A DNA stretch of 5,376 nt, from contig JAUWNO010000174.1 in assembly GCA_030612605.1 (NCBI GenBank), positions 1 to 5,376 on the forward strand, given 5' to 3'. A program made the position numbers and the translations under genes. Origin of the DNA: Armatimonadota bacterium. Its GTDB lineage: Bacteria; Cloacimonadota; Cloacimonadia; Cloacimonadales; TCS61. The notes beneath the pieces were generated by a model. The model saw nothing but the letters and a program-made list of their open reading frames with translations, was not told the DNA's origin and did no database searches. Numbering within the stretch: position 1 is the stretch's first letter; every line of letters starts with the position of its first letter. Positions 1 through 5,117 of this stretch are shown here, one piece after another.

Positions 1-858
1 TTTTCTCATATCATTGCTGATATTGGATAGACCGAGCATACCGCTTTTCCTATTCAAAATAGCATTTACCATGTCTGCACTCAGGTTCATTTCTTTCAGA
101 ATAAAAGTAGGAATTGCCGGATCAATATCACCGCATCTTGTGCCCATTACCAAACCTTCTAAAGGAGTGAATCCCATTGAAGTATCAATAGATTTTCCGC
201 GTTCAACAGCAGTGATGGAAGCACCATTTCCAAGATGACAGGTAATTATTTTTAGTTTTTTAATATCTTTTTTCAGATAATCAGCAGCAAGTTGGCTTAC
301 ATATTTGTGTGAAGTCCCATGAAAACCATATCTCCTGATTTTATGCTTTGTATAAAATTTCAAGGGAAGTGCATACAAAAAGGCTTTTTCCGGCATTGTT
401 TGATGAAAGGCTGTATCAAAAACACCGCATTGCGGAACTTCCGGCAGATTTTTCCTACATGCTTCCACACCTCTGATATTGTGAGGATTGTGCAAAGGTG
501 CCATTTTGATGAATTTTCTCATGGAAGCCAGCACATTATCATCAATTATTACAGAACCGGAAAATTCTTCTCCACCGTGAACAAGTCTGTGTCCAATTGC
601 ATCAATATCCTGTTCAGATTTAATAACGCCGTTTTCCCGATTCATTAAGTTATCTAATATGAGCCAGATTCCCAGAGCATGATTTTTTACTGTTATTTCA
701 GCTTGTTTTTTATTGATTTTTTCCGATTTGAAAGTTAATAAAGATGTTTCTTCACCTATGTTTTCAATGATGCCTTGAGCAAGGACTTTTTTTTTTTTTG
801 TAATTATGAATTGAAATTTTATGGAGGAACTTCCGCAATTTATGACTAAAATTTTCAT
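1..858 (-). CDS. ackA: Acetate kinase, C-terminus cut off by the window edge
   Basis: Acetate kinase interconverts acetyl phosphate + ADP and acetate + ATP in the cytoplasm, the substrate-level phosphorylation step of acetate fermentation. The 286 residues seen (family length is about 400) begin with the phosphate-binding motif VINCGSSSIKF (residues 5-15). They continue with GHRLVHGG (89-96), VFDTAFH (146-152), FHGTSHKYV (179-187), CHLGNGAS (207-214) and MGTRCGDIDPA (238-248). The expected active-site residues N7, R91, D148, H180 and R241 are all present, at positions that match the numbering I remember for the Methanosarcina enzyme. The frame runs unbroken through an A13 tract (positions 787-799, Lys21-24). 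The start lies 8 bp after the ndk stop with no clear Shine-Dalgarno, which suggests translation coupled to ndk. The last third, with the catalytic Glu near residue 384, is outside the window. No phosphotransacetylase gene is visible. Identity is very secure. Confidence 0.97.
   Translation of the reverse strand, partial: MKILVINCGSSSIKFQFIITKKKKVLAQGIIENIGEETSLLTFKSEKINKKQAEITVKNHALGIWLILDNLMNRENGVIKSEQDIDAIGHRLVHGGEEFSGSVIIDDNVLASMRKFIKMAPLHNPHNIRGVEACRKNLPEVPQCGVFDTAFHQTMPEKAFLYALPLKFYTKHKIRRYGFHGTSHKYVSQLAADYLKKDIKKLKIITCHLGNGASITAVERGKSIDTSMGFTPLEGLVMGTRCGDIDPAIPTFILKEMNLSADMVNAILNRKSGMLGLSNISNDMRK
787..799 (-). repeat. A13 homopolymer inside the ackA coding sequence
   Basis: Thirteen consecutive T on the plus strand read as A13 in the ackA coding strand, encoding the last base of Thr20 and four AAA lysine codons. 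With 13 A the acetate kinase frame is intact. With 14 A translation would end after seven residues (SPCSRHH, stop), and with 12 A it would end at a TAG soon after. Runs of this length are known to slip during replication or transcription. Whether this one is biologically variable cannot be told from one sequence. Confidence 0.9.
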
Positions 859-866
859 CTTGTTGA

Positions 867-1280
867 TTAATAAGAAAAATCAGGAAAAATAATTTTGATT
901 TCCGTTTTTGCATGTTCCACGGAATCTGAAGCGTGTACAGCGTTTTTGGTAATAGATTCTCCATAAATGCGGCGAATTGTTTGAGGTTTGGTGTTATGAT
1001 AATCTGTCTTACCAACCAGTTTTCTAAGTTCCTGGATGGCATCGTTCCGTTGCAAAATTGCTGCCACAGTTTTCCCTGATTGTATAAATTTCAGAAGTTT
1101 TTCATAGAAATCTTTTCCTTTATGAATGGCATAGAATTTACTGCTAATTTCTTCGTCCATTTGGAACATTTTTAATTCTTTGATGATAAAGCCGTGTTCT
1201 TCAACAATTTTTAGGATTGCTCCTGTATGGTTTTTTTTTGTAGAATCCGGCTTAATCAGCAAAACGGTATGCCGATCCAT
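867..1280 (-). CDS. ndk: Nucleoside diphosphate kinase
   Basis: Ndk transfers the gamma-phosphate of ATP to other NDPs through a phosphohistidine and so balances the cytoplasmic NTP and dNTP pools. The protein has 137 residues, close to the usual bacterial length of about 140. The N-terminal LLIKPDST (7-14) carries the conserved nucleotide-contacting lysine (K10). FYAIHKGKDFYEKL (49-62), ELRKLVGKTD (84-93), TIRRIYGESI (101-110) and NAVHASDS (113-120) follow in the canonical order. The catalytic histidine is H116. The signature usually reads HGSDS; here the glycine is alanine, a mild variation. The start lies 2 bp after the stop of the upstream unknown gene (TAA-AT-ATG), with only a poor GGTAG-type ribosome site, so translational coupling is likely. 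ackA follows 8 bp later. An A9 run lies in codons 15-18. Identity is secure. Confidence 0.96.
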   Translation of the reverse strand: MDRHTVLLIKPDSTKKNHTGAILKIVEEHGFIIKELKMFQMDEEISSKFYAIHKGKDFYEKLLKFIQSGKTVAAILQRNDAIQELRKLVGKTDYHNTKPQTIRRIYGESITKNAVHASDSVEHAKTEIKIIFPDFSY

Positions 1281-1282
1281 AT

Positions 1283-1600
1283 TTATTCTACCGTTTCTAC
1301 AAAATCTAAGGCTGCCACTTTTATGGAAATGTCTCTACCAAGTTTTTCACTCATTTGAAGTTTATGTTTCAAAATATTTGTCCACAAATCAAAGATTTTA
1401 TTTCCTTCGATATTTTTTCCGAGATATGATTTTAACATATTTTGATAAAAATCATCTCTCTCTCTCTCCACATTAATGATAACGTACTTGAATGTTTCTT
1501 TGGTGATAGCATAATCTCTGTATCGCACATCGATCACAGCAAAACCCTGTTTGAGAAGACTGTCGAAATTAACGTTGATATCAGCTTGTTTTTCGTTCAT
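1283..1600 (-). CDS. Small soluble protein of unknown function, coupled to ndk
   Basis: I do not recognise this 105-residue protein. It has no signal peptide or membrane segment and is highly charged. A hydrophobic strand-like stretch (FAVIDVRY, 20-27; KYVIINVE, 38-45) is followed by a charged run (RERDDFYQNM, 46-55) and a helical middle. It ends in a conserved-looking tail, GRDISIKVAALDFVE (89-103). The start is well supported: GAAAGGAG lies 6 nt upstream of the ATG (GGAG at 1607-1610), the best ribosome site in the leftward run. The stop is 2 bp from the ndk start, so it is almost certainly a real, co-translated gene. A (TC)7 tract (1455-1468) encodes the ERER segment. Position suggests cotranscription with ndk and ackA, but gives no function. 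Confidence 0.8.
   Translation of the reverse strand: MNEKQADINVNFDSLLKQGFAVIDVRYRDYAITKETFKYVIINVERERDDFYQNMLKSYLGKNIEGNKIFDLWTNILKHKLQMSEKLGRDISIKVAALDFVETVE
1455..1468. repeat. (TC)7 dinucleotide repeat in the unknown gene
   Basis: Seven perfect TC units on the plus strand read as GA repeats in the coding strand and encode Glu-Arg-Glu-Arg at residues 45-48. Loss or gain of one unit would shift the frame. It is short for a hypervariable microsatellite and may simply reflect the amino-acid sequence. Confidence 0.85.
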
Positions 1601-1667
1601 TTTTCACTCCTTTCTTATAAACTTAAGAGGCTAATTTTTTTCTAACATTTTTTTTGACAATAAATTT

Positions 1668-2642
1668 CTAATTTGAGATATTATTAATGGTGGTTATCAG
1701 TTCAGATTTTATATCTTTTATATCTTCAAAAATAATTTTTGTGATGCAGGAAATAAGAGGGATCGATAAATTAAATTTAGCTAATTTCTGAATGGTTTTT
1801 GCCATTGATACACCTTCCACTTCCATTCCTACTTTTTCCAAAGCTTCATCCCGCGTTAAACCCTGTGCAAGGAATTTTCCGAATTTTCGGTTTCTGCTGC
1901 TTTCCGAAATACAAGTTGTAATCAAGTCTCCCATGCCAGCAATTCCGTAAACGGTTGAGATTGGGACGCCTAAAAATTTCATCACGATTTCATACTCTCG
2001 CAAGCCATAAGTCATAATCAAACCGAAGATATTTGTTTTAAAACCAAGTCCATCACACATTCCCACAGCGATGGCAAACAGTCCTTTTAAAGATGCTGCC
2101 AGTTCGATGCCTTTCACATCTCTGCTGAATTCAAATTTTAAGATGTCATTTTCCAATACTTTTTGGAGATAAAAAAGCAAGATAACATCTTCAGAAGCTA
2201 ATACAGCTTTTGCCGGCAAGTTTTCAGTTATCTCCCGAGCAATTGTAGGACCGGAAAGGGTTGCAAATCTAACGTTTTCTAATTTTGAGAGCACAGTTTC
2301 ACTCACAGTTTTGAGAGTGGAATGCTCTACACCTTTAGAAGCATTTACAGCGATAAATTCGGTTTCATTATTTTTCAGGAATTCATCGGTTAAACTCTCA
2401 ATTTTTCGGGATGGGATGGCAATTATCACAATATCATCTTTATTGATTTTTCTACTGAATTTTTTTTCCACAATAATATTATTGGAAAGTTTAGTGTTGT
2501 TAAAAAGAGGATTTGCGTGATTTGAATTAATTCTGTCAGCTTCGTCCTGATCAATAGTCCATAAATAAACTTTATGCTTTTTGGAGAAGAGAATTGCCAG
2601 AGTCGTTCCCCAGTTGCCGGCACCAATGATAATAATTTTCAT
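1668..2642 (-). CDS. gpsA: Glycerol-3-phosphate dehydrogenase [NAD(P)+], divergent
   Basis: GpsA reduces dihydroxyacetone phosphate to sn-glycerol 3-phosphate in the cytoplasm, supplying the phospholipid backbone. The 324 residues match the family length of about 330. The N-terminal Rossmann motif is IIGAGNWGTTLA (5-16). It is followed by VIIAIPS (72-78), VNASKGVE (99-106) with K103, TLSGPTIAREI (128-138), GIELAASLKG (178-187) with the probable catalytic K186, YGIAGMGDLITTC (232-244) and SESSRNRKFG (246-255) with R250 and N251 for substrate phosphate. Several usually conserved positions differ: GALKN is ASLKG, GxN near 201-204 is KTN, and LITRG is IMTYG (209-213). This marks a divergent lineage rather than a broken gene. 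A strong TGGAGGG ribosome site (2646-2652) lies 3-4 nt before the ATG. The gene is 67 bp upstream of the unknown gene and downstream of the tRNA on the same strand. Confidence 0.95.
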   Translation of the reverse strand: MKIIIIGAGNWGTTLAILFSKKHKVYLWTIDQDEADRINSNHANPLFNNTKLSNNIIVEKKFSRKINKDDIVIIAIPSRKIESLTDEFLKNNETEFIAVNASKGVEHSTLKTVSETVLSKLENVRFATLSGPTIAREITENLPAKAVLASEDVILLFYLQKVLENDILKFEFSRDVKGIELAASLKGLFAIAVGMCDGLGFKTNIFGLIMTYGLREYEIVMKFLGVPISTVYGIAGMGDLITTCISESSRNRKFGKFLAQGLTRDEALEKVGMEVEGVSMAKTIQKLAKFNLSIPLISCITKIIFEDIKDIKSELITTINNISN

Positions 2643-2720
2643 TATCCCTCCAGAAATCCATCTTAAACAAAATCTAAAAAAGAATATGTTTAGTAAAGGA
2701 ATTTTGTGTCAGAAAAAAAA

Positions 2721-2797
2721 TGGTGGGTGATACGGGATTCGAACCTGTGACCTCTACGATGTCAACGTAGCACTCTAACCAACTGAGCTAATCACCC
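2721..2797 (-). tRNA. tRNA-Val, anticodon GAC, CCA encoded
   Basis: The sequence folds into a full cloverleaf of 77 nt including the 3' CCA. The acceptor stem GGGTGAT/ATCACCC is perfectly paired. The D arm is GCTC-AGTTGGTTA-GAGT, the anticodon stem CTACG/CGTAG encloses the loop TTGACAT with anticodon GAC, the variable loop is 5 nt (AGGTC), and the T loop is TTCGAAT. The anticodon reads GUC (and GUU by wobble), hence valine. In the T stem (ACAGG/CCCGT) the third pair, 51-63, is an A-C mismatch; the common form would be CCTGT. A run of eight T follows the CCA directly (2713-2720) and may help end transcription. Confidence 0.96.
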
Positions 2798-2800
2798 ACA

Positions 2801-2819
2801 AGCTGTAAGATTTACAGTT
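2801..2819. repeat. Short dyad overlapping the tRNA promoter
   Basis: CTGTAA-GAT-TTACAG (2803-2817) is a perfect 6-bp inverted repeat with a 3-nt centre, extended outward by one G-T and one A-T pair. It covers the region where the tRNA -10 element and transcription start should be. It could be a protein-binding site or a hairpin in the leader; chance is also possible in AT-rich DNA. Confidence 0.4.
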
Positions 2820-2834
2820 CAGATTTAATGTCAA
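2806..2834 (-). promoter_or_regulatory. Probable promoter of the tRNA-Val gene
   Basis: A consensus -35 box TTGACA (2829-2834, minus strand) lies 32 bp before the tRNA 5' end. The -10 region is weak: the best-spaced hexamer, TCTTAC at 2805-2810, is 18 bp downstream and matches TATAAT at only three positions. The strict -35 and its placement make a tRNA promoter likely, while the exact -10 is uncertain. Confidence 0.45.
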
Positions 2835-2856
2835 GAAATTTCCTAACAATATACGC

Positions 2857-2887
2857 ATTCAGCCAGTTAGATACTTGAAGGCTGAAT
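2857..2887. repeat. Inverted repeat between the divergent transcription units
   Basis: ATTCAGCC (2857-2864) and GGCTGAAT (2880-2887) form a perfect 8-bp inverted repeat with a 15-nt spacer. Neither strand has a T run directly after it, so it does not look like an intrinsic terminator. It lies between the -35 box of the tRNA and the EIIA gene, and could be an operator or leader hairpin of the rightward unit. Confidence 0.45.
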
Positions 2888-2946
2888 AACGAAAAAAACA
2901 TTGACTAATAAATGCTCCTTAAAACTCAGTAATCGTGAAATTTAGT

Positions 2947-2952
2947 AAGGAG
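2947..2952 (+). promoter_or_regulatory. Ribosome binding site that sets the EIIA start
   Basis: AAGGAG is 6 nt upstream of the ATG at 2959. An in-frame GTG at 2935 would place this site inside the coding region and has no ribosome site of its own, so 2959 is the chosen start. A second in-frame ATG at 2965 is too far from the site to be preferred. Confidence 0.8.
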
Positions 2953-2958
2953 AATATT

Positions 2959-3420
2959 ATGAATATGGTTCTCAAAATTTCCGAATTGATTAATGAAGAT
3001 TTTATTATTGATATCAAGTCTGACAACAAGCAGGATGCTCTTAGCGAGTTGTTGCAAGTCATTTGTAGGAATCCGAAAATCACTGATTGCCCGATTTTCA
3101 AAAAAGAAATTTTTAATCGTGAAAAACTAATGAGTACCGGCATAGGTTATGAGATTGCAATTCCGCATGCTCGCCACAAAACAATTGCTGATTTTGTGAT
3201 GGCACTCGGCAGGAAAAAAGATGGGCTGGAATATGAATCCATCGATGATAAACCTGTAAAACTCATTTTTATGATTGGTGCTTCAGATACACAGGACAAA
3301 GATTATATCAGGCTTCTTGCCCGACTGGTTTTGCGTTTGAAAAATAAAACTTTTGTAAACAAGATTCTTGCTGCAGAAGACCCGAAAGAAATTTACCATC
3401 TTATAAAAACACAAAGGTAG
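2959..3420 (+). CDS. PTS EIIA type-2 (PtsN-like) phosphoacceptor protein
   Basis: This is a 153-residue stand-alone domain of the fructose/mannitol/nitrogen EIIA class, the usual PtsN length. The N-terminal part (MVLKISELINEDFIIDIK) and the helix at residues 24-37 are typical of the fold. STGIGYEIAIPHARH (59-73) holds the phosphorylatable histidine, H70, in the expected IPH context. PVKLIFMIGASDTQDKDYIRL (97-117) is the characteristic strand-plus-loop before the last helices. Family members take phosphate from HPr or NPr. Here no sugar permease (EIIB/EIIC), EI or HPr gene is visible. The neighbour is a cation/proton antiporter whose ATG is 3 nt beyond this stop, so a regulatory role is more likely than sugar transport. 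PtsN is known to affect potassium transport proteins in enterobacteria, but control of this antiporter is inference. The specific symbol ptsN is not assigned because orthology is not shown. Confidence 0.9.
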   Translation: MNMVLKISELINEDFIIDIKSDNKQDALSELLQVICRNPKITDCPIFKKEIFNREKLMSTGIGYEIAIPHARHKTIADFVMALGRKKDGLEYESIDDKPVKLIFMIGASDTQDKDYIRLLARLVLRLKNKTFVNKILAAEDPKEIYHLIKTQR

Positions 3421-3423
3421 TTT

Positions 3424-4638
3424 ATGTTTCCCCAATATCTCCAGATGTTTTTCCTGGGTTCATCGATAATTCTGGCACTTTTATTTTCCAGGGGAGCCAC
3501 AGTCCTGAAAACTCCTCTTATCGTTGGATATATTATTGCTGGAGCATTATTGGGACCGGACGTTCTGGGGCTTATTTCTTCAAAGCAGGTGGCATCTTTA
3601 GATGTTGTAAATTTGGTTGTTCTTTCGTTGATAGGATTTGGCATTGGTGGAGAATTAAAATTCGCAGAAATAAAAAAGTTGGGGAAATCAATAACTTTAA
3701 TTGTCATTTTTGAAGCATTGGGAGCTTTTTTATTAGTTGGAATTGCCAGTGCATTAATTCTCAAAAGTATTCCCATGGGTTTGATATTTGGTTCTCTCGC
3801 TTCTGCGACTGCACCAGCAGGAACCGTGGAAGTGATAAAACAATACAAGGCAAAAGGCAAGTTCACAACCACGCTTTATGCTGTGATGGGATTGGATGAT
3901 ATACTGGCATTGCTGCTTTTTACGATTGTGTTACCTATTTCGATCATTTTGATGACAGGAAAAACAGCAGGGAATGATGTTTCTATTATTCACTCTCTGG
4001 GAAATGCAGGACTGGAAGTGCTCTTCTCAGTTGGAGCTGGTATAATATCTGGATTCCTGTTTGTTCCGCTTGCCCGTATCATTCACGAGAGAGTTAATTT
4101 ATTGCTTCTATCTCTTGGAATTATTTTTATCAATTGTGGTATTTCAGAATATTTTCACCTTTCCCCAATTCTCTTGAATATGACAATGGGAATTGTGCTG
4201 GTAAACAGAAGCAGTCTCATTTCCCGAAAGATATTTAACACACTCGGAGATTGGACTCCACCAATGTATGTCTGGTTCTTCGTGCTCATTGGAACCAGGT
4301 TGAATATATCTCTTATTTCAAAATATGCCTTATTGATTGGCATTTATATTGTTGCCCGTTCTTTTGGAAAATGGAGCGGAGTTTTTATGGGTTCATACCT
4401 TGCCAAAGCACCTGTGAAAATTAGAAAGTTTCTGGGATGGGCTTTGATGTCTCAGGCAGGCGTGGCTGTTGGTCTGGCATTGGCTGCTTCAAAAGCAATG
4501 GAAGAGCACGGCTTTCACAGCCAGGCAATTCAGATAATAAGCGTGATAACAGCTACAACATTCATCGTGATGCTTATCGGACCGATCATGGCGAAAATGG
4601 CACTCTTTAAATCCGGGGAGACCAATGTTTCCGATTAG
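3424..4638 (+). CDS. CPA2-family cation/proton antiporter, membrane domain only
   Basis: This integral membrane protein (404 residues) of the Na+/H+ exchanger fold (Pfam Na_H_Exchanger type) probably swaps Na+ or K+ for protons. It has about twelve hydrophobic segments, starting near residue 8. The early motif VGYIIAGALLGPDVLGL (34-50) is typical of CPA2. SLASATAPAGTVEVIKQYKAKG (124-145) corresponds to one of the broken helices. MGLDDILALLL (155-165) carries the double aspartate D158-D159 that in NapA/NhaA-type proteins binds the ion and marks electrogenic exchange. FVLIGTRLNI (286-295), ARSFGKWSG (311-319) with a lysine (K316) matching the conserved TM10 lysine, and GWALMSQAGVAVGLAL (338-353) follow. 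The protein ends soon after the last helix, with no RCK/TrkA-N or Usp tail. Its ribosome site AAAGG (3413-3417) lies in the last codons of the EIIA gene, indicating translational coupling. The transported ion cannot be read from the sequence. Confidence 0.93.
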   Translation: MFPQYLQMFFLGSSIILALLFSRGATVLKTPLIVGYIIAGALLGPDVLGLISSKQVASLDVVNLVVLSLIGFGIGGELKFAEIKKLGKSITLIVIFEALGAFLLVGIASALILKSIPMGLIFGSLASATAPAGTVEVIKQYKAKGKFTTTLYAVMGLDDILALLLFTIVLPISIILMTGKTAGNDVSIIHSLGNAGLEVLFSVGAGIISGFLFVPLARIIHERVNLLLLSLGIIFINCGISEYFHLSPILLNMTMGIVLVNRSSLISRKIFNTLGDWTPPMYVWFFVLIGTRLNISLISKYALLIGIYIVARSFGKWSGVFMGSYLAKAPVKIRKFLGWALMSQAGVAVGLALAASKAMEEHGFHSQAIQIISVITATTFIVMLIGPIMAKMALFKSGETNVSD

Positions 4639-4668
4639 TATCTTATTTCTGATATTCGTGTTTTTTTT
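4637..4668 (+). terminator. Weak possible terminator after the antiporter gene
   Basis: AGTATC (4637-4642) and GATATT (4651-4656) can form a six-pair stem with one G-T pair and an 8-nt loop. CGTG and then eight T (4661-4668) follow. The stem is AU-rich and separated from the T run by 4 nt, so termination would be partial at best. Confidence 0.3.
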
Positions 4669-4680
4669 GGCAGAAAATCG

Positions 4681-4696
4681 TTAACACCAATGTTAA
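4681..4696. repeat. Dyad TTAACA-CCAA-TGTTAA upstream of the PII-like gene
   Basis: This perfect 6-bp inverted repeat with a 4-nt centre has the size and symmetry of a binding site for a dimeric regulator. It lies 24 bp before a consensus TTGACA and 106 bp before the start codon of the PII-like gene. No regulator gene is present in the window to connect with it. Confidence 0.4.
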
Positions 4697-4720
4697 ATAT
4701 AAGAATTTTAAATCGTTTTT

Positions 4721-4769
4721 TTGACATTTGAATATTGAGATTTATTTGGATTTTGTTTTTTGAGATTTG
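4721..4769 (+). promoter_or_regulatory. Candidate promoter and threefold TTGA(C/G)ATTT repeat
   Basis: TTGACA (4721-4726) is a consensus -35 box. The best -10 match, TATTTG (4743-4748, 16-bp spacing), is poor. The same stretch holds three near-identical decamers: TTGACATTTG at 4721, TTGAGATTTA at 4735 and TTGAGATTTG at 4760, all in direct orientation. They may be repeated binding sites or chance in T-rich DNA. A separate promoter for the next gene is plausible because 164 bp separate it from the antiporter. Confidence 0.35.
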
Positions 4770-4802
4770 TATTTTCCAGTTTATCTGGGTTAGGAGTTTA
4801 TT

Positions 4803-5117
4803 ATGTATATGATTTTAAATTTGAATAAAGAAAAGTATTTAGATGATGTTTTGATGGCTTTAACAGAAGCCGGAATTGATGATACGGTTGTTCTTTCCGG
4901 TGAATCTCTCGGGCATAAATTGGCGTTTGATAACCCGCTTTTTGCCGGATTCCGCAAATCTTTCGGTAAAGATAAGGGTTATGCCAATGTTATCATGGCA
5001 GTTGCAGAGAAAGACCAGGTTGAATTTATGCTGGAAGAGCTGAAAAATGCTGGAGTGGATTTTGTGAAAAATGAGATCGGGAAGATTGTGTTATTGCCTG
5101 TTGAGAAAATAATATAG
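4803..5117 (+). CDS. Small PII/CutA-like fold protein, probable transport regulator
   Basis: This soluble protein has 104 residues, the size of PII-like proteins. Its predicted order is strand (YMILNLN, 2-8), helix (KYLDDVLMALTEAGI, 11-25), strand (DDTVVLSG, 26-33), a connecting stretch rich in G, F and K (34-60), strand (YANVIMAVAE, 60-69), helix (QVEFMLEELKNAGV, 72-85) and strand (GKIVLLPVE, 93-101). This is the ferredoxin-like beta-alpha-beta-beta-alpha-beta plan of the PII superfamily, with the connecting stretch at the T-loop position. It lacks the GlnB signatures, including the uridylylated tyrosine motif, so it is not classical GlnB/GlnK. The start has TAGGAG 6 nt upstream. The stop codon lies inside the left end of a repeat element. 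PII-like proteins often sit beside and regulate transporters, so antiporter control is a reasonable but unproven guess. Confidence 0.72.
   Translation: MYMILNLNKEKYLDDVLMALTEAGIDDTVVLSGESLGHKLAFDNPLFAGFRKSFGKDKGYANVIMAVAEKDQVEFMLEELKNAGVDFVKNEIGKIVLLPVEKII

Noticed and set aside
14..648. Rightward open frames opposite ackA
   Set aside because: They are shadows of acetate kinase, which is supported by all its active-site motifs on the other strand.
764..1042. 92-codon leftward open frame spanning the end of ndk and the start of ackA
   Set aside because: It is a shifted frame overlapping two secure genes. Its only interest is that it shows where translation would end if the ackA A13 tract gained one base.
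1632..1660. Separate promoter for the unknown gene from TTGTCA at 1655-1660 (minus strand)
   Set aside because: The hexamer 17 bp downstream is AAATTA, a poor -10 match. Read-through from gpsA is as likely.
2713..2724. Standard intrinsic terminator after the tRNA
   Set aside because: There is a T8 run directly after CCA, but no separate hairpin; only the tRNA acceptor/T-arm structure precedes it, so it is mentioned under the tRNA only.
2901..2929. Promoter for the EIIA gene from TTGACT at 2901
   Set aside because: The -35 match is good, but no acceptable -10 hexamer occurs at 16-18 bp spacing (ACTCAG at the 17-bp position).
2935..2958. GTG start for the EIIA gene, giving eight extra residues
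   Set aside because: The added stretch contains the AAGGAG ribosome site of the ATG at 2959 and has no ribosome site upstream of itself.
3393..3872. 159-codon leftward open frame opposite the antiporter
   Set aside because: It is antisense to a clear membrane protein gene, and its composition (many Pro, Asn, Thr) is typical of a shadow frame.
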